From NCBI RefSeq assembly GCF_003952665.1, contig NZ_CP017946.1, positions 1,488,001-1,552,000 on the forward strand: DNA of 64,000 nucleotides. The letters are read 5' to 3'. The notes under the pieces are model-generated. The model saw only the letters and a list, made by a program, of their open reading frames with translations. It ran no database searches and had not been told where the DNA came from. Position 1 is the first letter of the stretch; each line of letters starts with the position of its first letter. Made by a program: the position numbers and the translations under genes. Positions 1 to 7,993 of this stretch are shown piece after piece. Origin of the DNA: Bosea sp. Tri-49 (GTDB lineage: Bacteria > Pseudomonadota > Alphaproteobacteria > Rhizobiales > Beijerinckiaceae).

Positions 1-409
1 AGGTCCGACCGCCGTGACGGGCGTCAATGGCATCGAGCTGGTCGCGGCCGAGTACTGCTGCGGCGTCGATCAGCAGCAGCTGGGTCCGTCCCGGCACCTG
101 CATCGCCTCCAGGAAGGCCGCGCCGCCCTTGCTGAGCGCCTTCAGCGGCAAAAGGCCGGGCCGCGCCGCGCTCTCGATCTCATGCGCGACTGCGGCCGAC
201 TCCGCCTCGACCACGGCCCGGAACAAAGCGCGCTTGTCGGCGAAGTGATGATAGAGCGCGCCACGCGTCACGCCCGCCTCCGCGACCAGCTCGGGTGTGC
301 CGGTCTCGGCATAGCCGCGGCTGACAAAGAGCTTGCGCCCCGCCGCGATCAATGCGGCGCGGGTGGTGTCGGAACGATCCTTATTGGATCGGCGTGCCAT
401 CTCTTGCAT
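1..409 (-). CDS. TetR/AcrR family transcriptional regulator (3' end cut by window edge)
   Basis: Reverse-strand reading gives [20 protein letters not shown], followed by a TetR-type helix-turn-helix ([19 protein letters not shown], about residues 37-55) and the start of the ligand-binding helical domain. About 136 codons are visible before the sequence ends at base 1, so the C-terminus is missing. In-frame ATGs at 409 and 400 are both possible starts. It is divergent from the VOC gene at 480, with about 70 bp between them that hold a direct repeat. By family habit it probably represses itself and that neighbour. The ligand is unknown. Confidence 0.85.
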   Translation of the reverse strand, partial: MQEMARRSNKDRSDTTRAALIAAGRKLFVSRGYAETGTPELVAEAGVTRGALYHHFADKRALFRAVVEAESAAVAHEIESAARPGLLPLKALSKGGAAFLEAMQVPGRTQLLLIDAAAVLGRDQLDAIDARHGGRT

Positions 410-412
410 ACG

Positions 413-456
413 TGCAGCCTGTATGTTAATTAACAGAAACATGCAGATTGTATGTT
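413..456. promoter_or_regulatory. Direct repeat in TetR/VOC divergent promoter, candidate operator
   Basis: TGCAGCCTGTATGTT at 413-427 recurs as TGCAGATTGTATGTT at 442-456 (13 of 15 identical, 29 bp start to start). Between them lies the palindrome TTAATTAA. The stretch is clearly richer in A+T than its surroundings. Its position between a TetR gene and a divergent target is where such repressors normally bind. Function is inferred from placement only. Confidence 0.45.
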
Positions 457-479
457 TATGGCGAGAGGCAAGCAAGCCC

Positions 480-884
480 ATGAAAGTCACGAGCTATTAT
501 CCGGTGATCATGACCGAGAAGGTCGCCGAGACCACTGCCTTCTATATCGCGCATTTCGGCTTCCAGGCCCTGTTCGAGGCGGATTGGTACGTCCACCTGC
601 AATCGACGGTCGACGAGCGGGTGACGCTGGCGGTGCTGAATGGCAGCCATGACACCATCCCCCTCCCCGGCCGCGGGCGCATCAGCGGGCTGATCCTGAA
701 TTTCGAGGTCGAGGACGTCGATGCGGAATATGCCCGGCTCAAGGCGGCCGGCCTGCCGATCCTGCAGGACCTGCGCGACGAATGGTTCGGCCAGCGCCAT
801 TTCATCACCGCCGACCCCAGCGGCGTATTGATCGACGTGATCAAGCCGATTCCGATGAGCGCCCCACCCGAAGCCCACGCTTGA
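480..884 (+). CDS. VOC (glyoxalase/bleomycin-resistance fold) family protein
   Basis: A 134-residue protein starting [20 protein letters not shown] with one vicinal-oxygen-chelate module: an N-terminal beta-strand and '[20 protein letters not shown]', then '[20 protein letters not shown]' and a C-terminal '[13 protein letters not shown]'. Members are small metal-dependent lyases, dioxygenases or drug-binding proteins. Substrate cannot be assigned here. The open frame continues upstream into the TetR gene region, but the ATG at 480 fits the usual N-terminus and leaves room for the divergent promoter. Probably controlled by the adjacent TetR protein. Confidence 0.8.
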   Translation: MKVTSYYPVIMTEKVAETTAFYIAHFGFQALFEADWYVHLQSTVDERVTLAVLNGSHDTIPLPGRGRISGLILNFEVEDVDAEYARLKAAGLPILQDLRDEWFGQRHFITADPSGVLIDVIKPIPMSAPPEAHA

Positions 885-942
885 TCGGGCCGTGCATGGC
901 AGGCACCTTGCTTTGGCTTCGGCCATCGCAAGGAGGATCGCC

Positions 943-1950
943 ATGAACCGGATCGCCAGCGGGCTGGGAGCAGCCCTTCTCACCCTCGCCTCGTTCGGCA
1001 CGGCCGAGGCGGCGCCGACCAAGGTCAAGGTCTTCGTCGCCTCGATGTTCGAGATCGGCGCCAACACCGGCGACCGGGCCGGCGAGTTCCAGCACTGGTA
1101 TGAGCGCTACTGGCAGAAGAGCCAGCCGCATGAGGCGCGCGGCGCGCTGAAGCCGGTCTACTGCAACGAAGACGGCGTCTGCGGCGCCGTGCTCGGCATG
1201 GGCAAGGTCAATTCCTCCTCCTCGATGCAGGCGATCCTGCTCGATCCCGACTACGACTTCTCGCAAGCCTATTTCGTCATCACCGGCGTCGCCGGCACCC
1301 CGCCCTCGCGCGGCACGATCGGTGACGTCTCCTGGGGGACCTGGCTGGTTGATTACGATCTCGGCCACCGCTGGGCGCCGGAGGAAGGCAAGCCGGGCGA
1401 GCCGGTGTTCATCCCGCGCAAGGGCTATGAGGAGTACCGGGTCTTCAAGCTCAACCCGACGCTGGTCGGTTGGGCGACGCGGCTGAGCGCGGGGGCAAAC
1501 CTGCAGGATTCGGAGTCGGCAAAGCAGTATCGCCAGCGCTATCCCGAGGAGCGGGCACGGGCGGCCCCTTCCGTCCAGACCGGCACGCACATGACCGGCG
1601 ACACCTTCTTCCACGGGCCCGGCCTGTCGAAGGAGGCGCAGTACATGGCCAAGCTCTACGGCGCCGACGACTATGTCATCACGGAGATGGAAGCGGCGGC
1701 GATCACGCTGGTGATCAAGCGGCAATTCGGCACCGACCGGGTCCTCAGCCTGCGCGGCGCGGTCAACTTCGACCAGGGCAATCCGAACGAGACGACCTTG
1801 CAACATCTCGACCCGGCGCCGGGCCAGACGGCCGGCGGCTTCGCCGAGACCGTCGCCAATGTCGAAGCAGTCGGCTCGCGCGTCGTCGACCACATCGTCG
1901 GCAACTGGGGCGAGTGGCAGAAGGGCGTGCCGCCGCTGCCGGCCAAATAG
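943..1950 (+). CDS. Purine nucleoside permease (NUP family), secreted
   Basis: 335 residues. The start at 943 is chosen because AGGAGG sits 6 bases upstream and the product then begins with a good Sec signal peptide (MNRIASGLGAALLTLASF...TAEAAP, cleavage near residue 24). The mature part has NUP-family stretches 'KVFVASMFEIGANTGDRAGEF', 'YFVITGVAGTPPSRGTIGDVSWGTW' (in two pieces) and 'ITEMEAAAITLVIKRQ', related to nucleoside phosphorylase folds. The family is named for a yeast nucleoside transporter, but bacterial members are soluble periplasmic proteins and may bind or cleave nucleosides. It ends 4 bp from the stop of convergent queA. Confidence 0.8.
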   Translation: MNRIASGLGAALLTLASFGTAEAAPTKVKVFVASMFEIGANTGDRAGEFQHWYERYWQKSQPHEARGALKPVYCNEDGVCGAVLGMGKVNSSSSMQAILLDPDYDFSQAYFVITGVAGTPPSRGTIGDVSWGTWLVDYDLGHRWAPEEGKPGEPVFIPRKGYEEYRVFKLNPTLVGWATRLSAGANLQDSESAKQYRQRYPEERARAAPSVQTGTHMTGDTFFHGPGLSKEAQYMAKLYGADDYVITEMEAAAITLVIKRQFGTDRVLSLRGAVNFDQGNPNETTLQHLDPAPGQTAGGFAETVANVEAVGSRVVDHIVGNWGEWQKGVPPLPAK

Positions 1951-1953
1951 CGC

Positions 1954-3048
1954 TCAGACCAACGGCTCTGCCCGAAACAGCAGGCTGCCATCGCCATAGG
2001 AATAGAAGCGGTAGCCCCCGGCGATGGCGTGGGCATAGGCGCGTTTCATCAGGTCGAGGCCGGCGAAGGCCGAAACCAGCATGAACAGCGTCGAGCGCGG
2101 CAGGTGGAAATTGGTCATCAGCAGGTCGACGGCGCGAAAGCGATAGCCCGGCGTGATGAAGATCGCCGTATCGCCCGAGAACGGCCGGATCATCCCATCC
2201 TCGCCAGCCGCGCTTTCGAGCAGGCGCAGCGAGGTCGTGCCCACCGCGACGATGCGGCCGCCAGCCGCCTTGACCGCATTGAGCGCGTCAGCCGTCGCTG
2301 CACTGACAGTGCCCCATTCGGCATGCATGCGATGCGCGTCGGTGTCATCGGCCTTGACCGGCAGGAAGGTGCCGGCGCCGACATGCAACGTGACGAAATG
2401 GCTGGAGACGCCGCGATTCTTGAGCGCGTCGAACAGCTCCGGCGTGAAGTGCAAACCGGCTGTCGGGGCGGCGACGGCGCCTTCCTCGCGGGCATAGGTC
2501 GTCTGGTAGTCGCGGACGTCGTTCTGGTCGGTTGCGCGCTTGCCGGCGATATAGGGCGGCAGCGGCAACTCGCCGAGCCGCGCGATCGCCTCGTCGAGAT
2601 AGGGGCCGGTCAGCGAGAAGCGCAGGCCGATGTCGCCGCCCTCCCCCTTGTCTTCGACCTCGGCCTGAAGCCGGGCAAGTTCGCAGGCATTGCCGGCGCC
2701 GTCGCTGTCGAAGACGATCGTCTCGCCGATATTCAGCTTCTTGGCCGGGCGCGCGAAGGCGCGCCAGCGATCATCCGCCTCGCGCTTGTGCAGCATGATC
2801 TCGATGCGGGCCGAGGCCTCGCCGCGATAGCGCCGCCCCCAGAGCCGGGAGGGGATGACGCGGGTGTCATTCAGCACCAGCGCGTCGCCGGGCCGGAGCA
2901 GTTCGATGAGATCGCGGATGCCGCGATCTTCGAGCGGCCTGGGCGTACCCGGGCGGACGACGAGCAGCCTTGCGGCATCGCGCGGGCTTACAGGCCGCAG
3001 CGCGATGCGCTCTTCAGGCAGATCGAAGTCGAAAAGGTCGACGTCCAC
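1954..3048 (-). CDS. queA: S-adenosylmethionine:tRNA ribosyltransferase-isomerase QueA
   Basis: 364 residues, normal length for QueA. The enzyme moves and isomerises the ribosyl part of SAM onto preQ1 in tRNA, forming epoxyqueuosine at the wobble position of GUN anticodons. Signature stretches are present: N-terminal [19 protein letters not shown], 'GELPLPPYI', '[13 protein letters not shown]', '[15 protein letters not shown]' and '[19 protein letters not shown]'. It lies just downstream of the cyclophilin genes on the same strand, an arrangement common in rhizobia where tgt often follows. Here the next gene is the convergent nucleoside permease. Confidence 0.97.
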   Translation of the reverse strand: MDVDLFDFDLPEERIALRPVSPRDAARLLVVRPGTPRPLEDRGIRDLIELLRPGDALVLNDTRVIPSRLWGRRYRGEASARIEIMLHKREADDRWRAFARPAKKLNIGETIVFDSDGAGNACELARLQAEVEDKGEGGDIGLRFSLTGPYLDEAIARLGELPLPPYIAGKRATDQNDVRDYQTTYAREEGAVAAPTAGLHFTPELFDALKNRGVSSHFVTLHVGAGTFLPVKADDTDAHRMHAEWGTVSAATADALNAVKAAGGRIVAVGTTSLRLLESAAGEDGMIRPFSGDTAIFITPGYRFRAVDLLMTNFHLPRSTLFMLVSAFAGLDLMKRAYAHAIAGGYRFYSYGDGSLLFRAEPLV

Positions 3049-3077
3049 GATTCAGGCGCCGACAGCGGGCAGGCGCC

Positions 3078-3545
3078 TCAGGCGTCCGCCTGAACCTTCA
3101 TCGAGACGATGGAGTCGGGATCGCGCACCGGCTCGCCGCGCTTGATCTTGTCGACGTTCTCCATGCCTTCGACGACCTGACCCCAGGCGGTGTACTGCTT
3201 GTCGAGGAAGCGGGCGTCGTCGAAGACGATGAAGAACTGGCTGTTGGCCGAGTTCGGGTTCTGGGAGCGAGCCATCGAGCAGACGCCGCGGACATGCGGC
3301 TCGGCGTTGAACTCCTGGGCGAGGTCCGGATGGCTCGAGCCGCCGGTGCCGGTGCCGTGCGGGCAGCCGACCTGCGCCATGAAGCCGTCGATGACGCGAT
3401 GGAAGACGATGCCGTCGTAGAAGCCCTCGCGGGCGAGCAGCTTGATCCGCTCGACATGGTTGGGGGCGAGGTCCGGACGCAGCTTGATGACCACGCGGCC
3501 CTTGGTGGTCTCCATGACGAGGGTGTTCTCAGGGTCGAGCGACAT
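3078..3545 (-). CDS. ppiB: Cyclophilin-type peptidyl-prolyl cis-trans isomerase, cytoplasmic
   Basis: 155 residues, no signal peptide. It carries the cyclophilin core: 'FHRVIDGFMAQ' with the catalytic Arg, 'GTGTGG' and 'MARSQNPNSANSQFFI'. It catalyses proline cis-trans isomerisation in protein folding. Its ATG overlaps the TGA of the upstream secreted-protein gene by one base (TGATG), so the two are probably translationally coupled. It is a paralogue of the exported cyclophilin at 4183-4743. Together they make a cytoplasmic/periplasmic pair in one leftward operon with queA. Confidence 0.95.
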   Translation of the reverse strand: MSLDPENTLVMETTKGRVVIKLRPDLAPNHVERIKLLAREGFYDGIVFHRVIDGFMAQVGCPHGTGTGGSSHPDLAQEFNAEPHVRGVCSMARSQNPNSANSQFFIVFDDARFLDKQYTAWGQVVEGMENVDKIKRGEPVRDPDSIVSMKVQADA

Positions 3546-4177
3546 CAGACTGATCTTTCGTTGGTCGGCACACGGCCGAAGAAGCGGATGGTGATCGGGC
3601 GGCCTGCGATACTCCCTCCGAGCCCCGGCGACAACCTCATCGGCGTACAGTCGCGCACGGCTCGCATCAGCGAGTCGCTGAAACGCTCGCGCAGGCCGGG
3701 CGGTGCGCGCCGCATCTCCCAGGTGACGCGCGGCTGGCCGAAGAGCGTGCCGTCGCGGCGCAGGCTGAAGCGCACGCTCGCGCTGGCACTACCACTTTGA
3801 GCATCGAGCGAGGGCGGCTGCCAGCAGCGCCGCAGCGCCGGACCGATCTGGTCGAGCCTGTCGATGGTCTCTCCGCCGAGGCCGATCGTCTCGGGATTGA
3901 CCGTGCCACTAACGCCGTTGTCGACGCCAGGCGTTTGCGGCGGCCTGACCGGCCGGCGCGCACCTTCACCGAAGGGACCGCCGATGCCCGGCATATAGCG
4001 TTGGCCCGATTGCGGCGGCAGCACCGGATTCTGTGAACCCGATGGCGGCGGCAGGACAGGATTCTGGAAGCCGGAGGCAGGCGGCAGGCCGAGATCGCGC
4101 GTGTCCTGCGCTTGCACCGTGCTGCCGGTGCAAGCCAGCAGCAGGAGCAAAAGCGCAGGCAGGCGCGACCGGCGCAT
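3545..4177 (-). CDS. Secreted protein with proline-rich linker and TonB-C-like end
   Basis: 210 residues: signal peptide (MRRSRLPALLLLLLACTG, cleavage near VQAQ), then a proline/glycine-rich stretch with near-repeats of 'GFQNPVLPPPSGSQNPVLPP', then a folded C-terminal region from about residue 95. The pattern 'IGPALRRCWQPP...VRFSLRRDGTLFGQPRV...CTPMRLSP' resembles the small periplasmic domain seen in TolA/TonB C-termini and related cell-envelope proteins. I cannot name it more exactly. It sits between two cyclophilin genes and overlaps the next one by one base, so it may be an envelope protein made with its folding helpers. Confidence 0.7.
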   Translation of the reverse strand: MRRSRLPALLLLLLACTGSTVQAQDTRDLGLPPASGFQNPVLPPPSGSQNPVLPPQSGQRYMPGIGGPFGEGARRPVRPPQTPGVDNGVSGTVNPETIGLGGETIDRLDQIGPALRRCWQPPSLDAQSGSASASVRFSLRRDGTLFGQPRVTWEMRRAPPGLRERFSDSLMRAVRDCTPMRLSPGLGGSIAGRPITIRFFGRVPTNERSV

Positions 4178-4182
4178 GGGAG

Positions 4183-4743
4183 TTACTTGGCGTCCGCCAG
4201 CAGGCGCATGCGGATGATCTTGTCGGGGCCGGTCACAGAGCCGTTGTTGGCGCTGCTGCCCTTCTTGATCTTGCGCACCGCGTCCATGCCGGAGACGACC
4301 TCACCGAACAGGGTATACTGGCCGGTCAGCGAGCCGCAGCCCTCAAAGCAGATGAAGAACTGCGAGTTCGCCGAGTTCGGGCTCTGCGAGCGCGCCATAC
4401 CGACCGAGCCGGCCTTGTACGGTGTGGGGGTGAACTCGGCCGGAATGTTCGGCAGGTCGGAGCCGCCGGTGCCGTCGCCCTTCGGATCGCCGGTCTGGGC
4501 CATAAAGCCATCGATGACGCGGTGGAAGACAATACCATTGTAGAAGCCGCGCTTGGTCAGCGCCTTGATCTGTTCGACATGCTTGGGCGCAAGGTCGGGC
4601 CGCAGACGGATGGTCACCGGCCCGTCCTTGGTCTCGAGCACCACGGTGTTCTGCGGATCAAGATTGGCCGGCGCGGGCACCTGGGCCTGAGCCAGGCTGA
4701 CGGAAGCGGAAAGCGCCAAAGCGGCGAGCGTGGTGCGAAGCAT
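4183..4743 (-). CDS. ppiA: Cyclophilin-type peptidyl-prolyl isomerase, periplasmic
   Basis: 186 residues. The start at 4743 is supported by AGGAGAG 8 bases upstream and by the Sec signal peptide it opens (MLRTTLAALALSASVSLAQAQ). The domain has 'FHRVIDGFMAQTG', 'GDGTGGSDLPNIPAEF' and 'MARSQSPNSANSQFFI'. It accelerates proline isomerisation in periplasmic protein folding. The C-terminal 'IKKGSSANNGSVTGPDKIIRM' is usual for the alphaproteobacterial form. It is first in the leftward group that ends with queA, so the promoter should lie in 4744-4950. Confidence 0.94.
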   Translation of the reverse strand: MLRTTLAALALSASVSLAQAQVPAPANLDPQNTVVLETKDGPVTIRLRPDLAPKHVEQIKALTKRGFYNGIVFHRVIDGFMAQTGDPKGDGTGGSDLPNIPAEFTPTPYKAGSVGMARSQSPNSANSQFFICFEGCGSLTGQYTLFGEVVSGMDAVRKIKKGSSANNGSVTGPDKIIRMRLLADAK

Positions 4744-4949
4744 CGGAATCTCTCCTGACCGCCGGAACGGCCCGGCGCATCTGAGGCAGCGAGGTAGCGA
4801 TATCCTATGACTGGAACAAGGCGTGGAATCGCCATCGGAGCACAATGTTGCACCGCACAAGAACAAACTGGAATAATTTTGCAAAAAGTTCGGTCGCGAC
4901 CTGCCTAAACAGGTGACAACATTATTGCGATCCGCTAATCAATTCAGCG

Positions 4950-5105
4950 CTGGGCTCGCCCGACCGTTTTCCGGGCGCCGCGGACCAGGTCTCGGGAGGA
5001 ACAAACAGCCGCTAGTATATGAGTGCGCATCGACAATGGCGCGCCGATACTTCGGTAAAAAACAGACTTCCAAAGGCAAGGCGAAAGCCTTGCTTTTTGT
5101 TTTTG
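4950..5105 (+). ncRNA. Candidate small RNA in the 4744-5135 intergenic region
   Basis: The 390-bp gap between two leftward genes holds a plus-strand intrinsic terminator at 5076-5105, with no plus-strand gene before it. Some rightward transcript must end there. A TATATG box at 5017-5022 could be a -10 element, but the 5' end is not clear and the start given is arbitrary. Alternatively, an ATG at 5036 opens a 30-codon frame, MARRYFGKKQTSKGKAKALL and ten more residues, which reads through the hairpin itself. That makes a structured RNA more likely than a protein. I do not recognise a known sRNA family. Confidence 0.35.
5076..5105 (+). terminator. Rho-independent terminator, plus strand
   Basis: Perfect 7-bp stem GCAAGGC / GCCTTGC closed by a GAAA tetraloop (5083-5086), followed by TTTTTGTTTTT. 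The reverse strand lacks a T-run after the hairpin, so it works only for rightward transcription. It is the best terminator in the chromosomal half. Confidence 0.8.
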
Positions 5106-5135
5106 GACTATACGCTAAGTTGTACTGAACGCTGT

Positions 5136-5366
5136 TCAGATATCGAGATTGGTCCAGACATACCAGACGATGCCGAAGACGATGCCAGCGAGGATCGTCG
5201 TTGCCACCGCCTTCTTGGCAAGACCCGGCAGAACTGGCGCACCGGGATCGGTGCCCTTCTCGACTTCCCCGCTCTCCGCCTGACTGCGCACGCCAAACGG
5301 CAGCACGGCGAACAGCACCGTCCACCAGATCACGAAATAGACCGCGAGCCCGCCGCCGATCGTCAT
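5136..5366 (-). CDS. DUF1467 family small membrane protein
   Basis: 76 residues with two predicted membrane helices: residues 4-23 (GGGLAVYFVIWWTVLFAVLP) and about 53-72 (VATTILAGIVFGIVWYVW). A short cytoplasmic loop rich in charged residues (GVRSQAESGEVEKGTDPG) lies between. This is the DUF1467 family, found in alphaproteobacteria downstream of mce; function unknown. Its ATG overlaps the upstream RidA-like gene by 4 bases (ATGA). In many relatives proS and the lol genes follow, but here a gene-free region with a terminator follows instead. Confidence 0.85.
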   Translation of the reverse strand: MTIGGGLAVYFVIWWTVLFAVLPFGVRSQAESGEVEKGTDPGAPVLPGLAKKAVATTILAGIVFGIVWYVWTNLDI

Positions 5367-5764
5367 GATTCGTTGCCCTCACCGGCCAAGGCGATGCAGG
5401 AGAACGCGACCCTGGCCTCTGTCGGAACACCGAACCGCGCCGTATGCCGAGCCGGCAGGCCGTTCGGAAAATGCTTCACGTATTCGGCATTGCAGGCAGC
5501 GTAGTCGCTGGGATCGGTGATCAGCATCGTCATCTGCACGACGCGATCGAGGCTGCTGCCGGCCTCCGCCAAGATGCCGGCGATATACCCCAACGCCTGC
5601 CTTACCTGCTCTCCGGGCGTCGCACCGCGAACGATGCCGTTCGCGGGATCATGCGGCGCCGACTGGCCAGAGACGAAGACGAGGCCGCCGGCGCGCGTAG
5701 CGAGGCTGAAGGGGCGCGGCGACCCGGCCTCCGGTTCGCCGAAGAATGCGATCTCGGACGTCAT
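5363..5764 (-). CDS. RidA/YjgF/YER057c family protein
   Basis: 133 residues with the RidA fold: 'GGLVFVSGQSAPHD', 'GEQVRQALGYIAGILAEAGSSLDRVVQ' (in parts) and 'YVKHFPNGLPARHTARFGV', with the Arg that holds the carboxylate in RidA enzymes. Family members hydrolyse reactive enamine/imine intermediates from PLP enzymes; distant members act in specific degradation routes. The motif after 'FPNGLPARHT' departs from the classical RidA ending, so a specialised subgroup is possible. It is inserted between mce and DUF1467 and coupled to the latter by an ATGA overlap. Confidence 0.85.
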   Translation of the reverse strand: MTSEIAFFGEPEAGSPRPFSLATRAGGLVFVSGQSAPHDPANGIVRGATPGEQVRQALGYIAGILAEAGSSLDRVVQMTMLITDPSDYAACNAEYVKHFPNGLPARHTARFGVPTEARVAFSCIALAGEGNES

Positions 5765-5767
5765 GGC

Positions 5768-6172
5768 TCAGGCCTGTTCCAGTTCGACGAGCGTGCCGCA
5801 GAAATCCTTCGGGTGCAGGAAAAGCACGGGCTTGCCATGGGCGCCGATCCGCGGCTCGCCGGAGCCCAGCACGCGCGCGCCTTGCGCCTTCAGCCGATCG
5901 CGCGCGGCGAGGATGTCGTCGACCTCGTAGCAGATGTGGTGGATGCCGCCGTCGGCATTGCGCTCCAGGAATTTGGCGATCGGCGAATCCGCGCCCATCG
6001 GCTCGAGCAGCTCGACCTTGGTGTTCGGCAGTTCGACGAAGACCACGGTGACGCCATGCTCGGGCTGCGGTAGCGGCTGCGAGACGCGGGCGCCGAGCGT
6101 ATCGCGATAGAGCGCGGTCGAGGCGGCAAGATCCTTCACGGCGATGGCGACGTGGTTGAGGCGTCCGATCAT
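5768..6172 (-). CDS. mce: Methylmalonyl-CoA epimerase
   Basis: 134 residues, one VOC unit pair typical of the epimerase. It interconverts (S)- and (R)-methylmalonyl-CoA in propionate and branched-chain catabolism, ahead of the B12 mutase. Metal ligands expected for the family are visible: His in 'LNHVAIAVKD' (about residue 7), His in 'GGIHHICYEVDD' (about 76) and Glu in 'LVELEQ' near the C-terminus. Location after rnj and birA is the usual alphaproteobacterial order, which supports the call over other VOC proteins. Confidence 0.92.
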   Translation of the reverse strand: MIGRLNHVAIAVKDLAASTALYRDTLGARVSQPLPQPEHGVTVVFVELPNTKVELLEPMGADSPIAKFLERNADGGIHHICYEVDDILAARDRLKAQGARVLGSGEPRIGAHGKPVLFLHPKDFCGTLVELEQA

Positions 6173-6220
6173 TCAAAGACTCCGTTCAGGCGCGGCGTTC
6201 AGCGGGCGATATGCCCGATC

Positions 6221-7906
6221 CTACACCGTGATCACCAGCGCGTTCACCAGCGGCTTCTTGCCCCACTCCTCATTGACGGCGCTGCGGACGCCACGTTCGA
6301 GGGCGTTGCGCACCGCCTCGGGATCGCGGCGCTTCCCCTTGGGCATGCCCTCGATCAGGTCCTCGACCGCATCGGCGACGATATCGTCGAAGGGCGTGCC
6401 GTCCTTGGCGGCGAGCGGCAGGCCGATCAGCGCAACCTCAGGATCGCCGGCGAGCTCGCCCTTCTCGTCCAACGCCACCGCGATCGAGATCACGCCGGCG
6501 AAGGACAGCTTGCGGCGCTCGGGAATGGTGCGGTCGAGTGCGCCGATCAGCAGCTCGCCATCCTGATAGAGCCGGCCATGCTGGACCTCGGTGAGCTTGC
6601 GGGCGCCCTCCTCGGTGATCGCGACGACATCGCCATTGCCGGCGCGCAGCACATGCTTGACACCGAGGCTGCGCGCGAAGGTCGCGTGCTCGGTCAGATG
6701 CTGATCCTCGCCATGAGCGGGGATCGCGATCTTCGGCTTCAGCCAGCCATAGAGCCGCGCCAGCTCCTCACGACGGGGGTGGCCGGAGACGTGCACGAGA
6801 TGGGTGCGGTCGGTGATGATCTCGATGTTGTCGCGCGCCAGCCGGTTGAGGATGGCGCCGACCGCCTTCTCGTTACCAGGGATGGTGCGCGAGGAGAAGA
6901 TCACCCGGTCGCCTGCTGCAAGGGCGATCTCGGGGTGATCGTCCGCGGCAATGCGTGAGAGCGCCGCGCGCGGCTCGCCCTGGCTGCCGGTTACCAACGC
7001 GACGACCTTGTCGCGTGGCAGATAGCCATAGGTATCGACGCCGCGGAACGCCGGGATGCCATCGAGGAATCCACATTCGCGGGCGACGTCGATGACGCGG
7101 TCCATGGCGCGGCCAACGACGACGACCTCGCGCTGATTGGCCATGGCCGCCTCGGCGACCGCACGCAGGCGGGCGACGTTAGAAGCGAAGGTGGTGACGG
7201 CGACGCGGTTGGGGGCGGAAGCGACCAACTCCTTGAGTTTGGCGGCGACATCGGCCTCGCTCGGGCTGATGCCGTCGCGCAGGACATTGGTCGAGTCGCA
7301 GACCAGCGCCAGCACGCCCTCCTCGCCTAGTTCGCGCAGGCGGGCTTCGTCGGTCGGCAGTCCGACGCGCGGCGTCGGGTCGATCTTCCAGTCACCGGTA
7401 TGGACGACGAGGCCGGCCGCGGTGCGGATCGCGAGCGCGTTCGATTCCGGGATCGAATGGGCGACCGGCACGAATTCGATGTCGAAGGGCCCGAGCGTGA
7501 AACGTCCACCCTGCGCGACGATGTTCATCTCGACCTTGGGCGCGCCCGGCTCCGACAGGCGGCGCGTCGCGAGCAGGCCGGCTGCGAAGCGGGTGCACCA
7601 GACCGGCACGCGCAGCGAGGGCCAGAGCGCGGCGAGCGCGCCGATATGGTCCTCATGGGCGTGGGTGATGACAATGCCGAGGAGGTTGGCCCGATCCTGG
7701 ATGATGTAGCTGAGGTCGGGCAGGACGATGTCGACGCCCGGCGCCTCCGGCCCCGCAAAGGAGAGCCCGCAATCGACCAGGATCCATTTGCGCTTCTTCT
7801 CCGGCCCGAAGCCGTAGAGCGCGGCGTTCATGCCGATCTCACCGAGGCCGCCGAGCGGAACGAAGACGAGCTGGTCGCTGGAGCGGGTCACTGGCAATCC
7901 TGACAT
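6221..7906 (-). CDS. rnj: Ribonuclease J
   Basis: About 561 residues. This metallo-beta-lactamase/beta-CASP ribonuclease matures rRNA and degrades mRNA, with 5'-exonuclease and endonuclease activity. Zn motif 'ITHAHEDHIGAL' (HxHxDH) near residue 75, 'HTGDWKIDPTP', beta-CASP 'VHVSGHPRREELARLY' and 'PAHGEDQHL' are all present. The C-terminal part ends in the short DUF-type domain of alphaproteobacterial RNase J. ATG codons at 7921 and 7906 are both in frame. The second gives MSGLPVTRSSDQLVF, closer to the usual N-terminus, but neither has a strong ribosome site. Confidence 0.96.
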   Translation of the reverse strand: MSGLPVTRSSDQLVFVPLGGLGEIGMNAALYGFGPEKKRKWILVDCGLSFAGPEAPGVDIVLPDLSYIIQDRANLLGIVITHAHEDHIGALAALWPSLRVPVWCTRFAAGLLATRRLSEPGAPKVEMNIVAQGGRFTLGPFDIEFVPVAHSIPESNALAIRTAAGLVVHTGDWKIDPTPRVGLPTDEARLRELGEEGVLALVCDSTNVLRDGISPSEADVAAKLKELVASAPNRVAVTTFASNVARLRAVAEAAMANQREVVVVGRAMDRVIDVARECGFLDGIPAFRGVDTYGYLPRDKVVALVTGSQGEPRAALSRIAADDHPEIALAAGDRVIFSSRTIPGNEKAVGAILNRLARDNIEIITDRTHLVHVSGHPRREELARLYGWLKPKIAIPAHGEDQHLTEHATFARSLGVKHVLRAGNGDVVAITEEGARKLTEVQHGRLYQDGELLIGALDRTIPERRKLSFAGVISIAVALDEKGELAGDPEVALIGLPLAAKDGTPFDDIVADAVEDLIEGMPKGKRRDPEAVRNALERGVRSAVNEEWGKKPLVNALVITV

Positions 7907-7993
7907 TCTATTCTGAAGCATGCGGCGGCAGGCCTAGCATGCCCACCCACCGGTCTCCATAGCGGCAGCAGCGGGCAAGCGGGCGCTGCCTCA

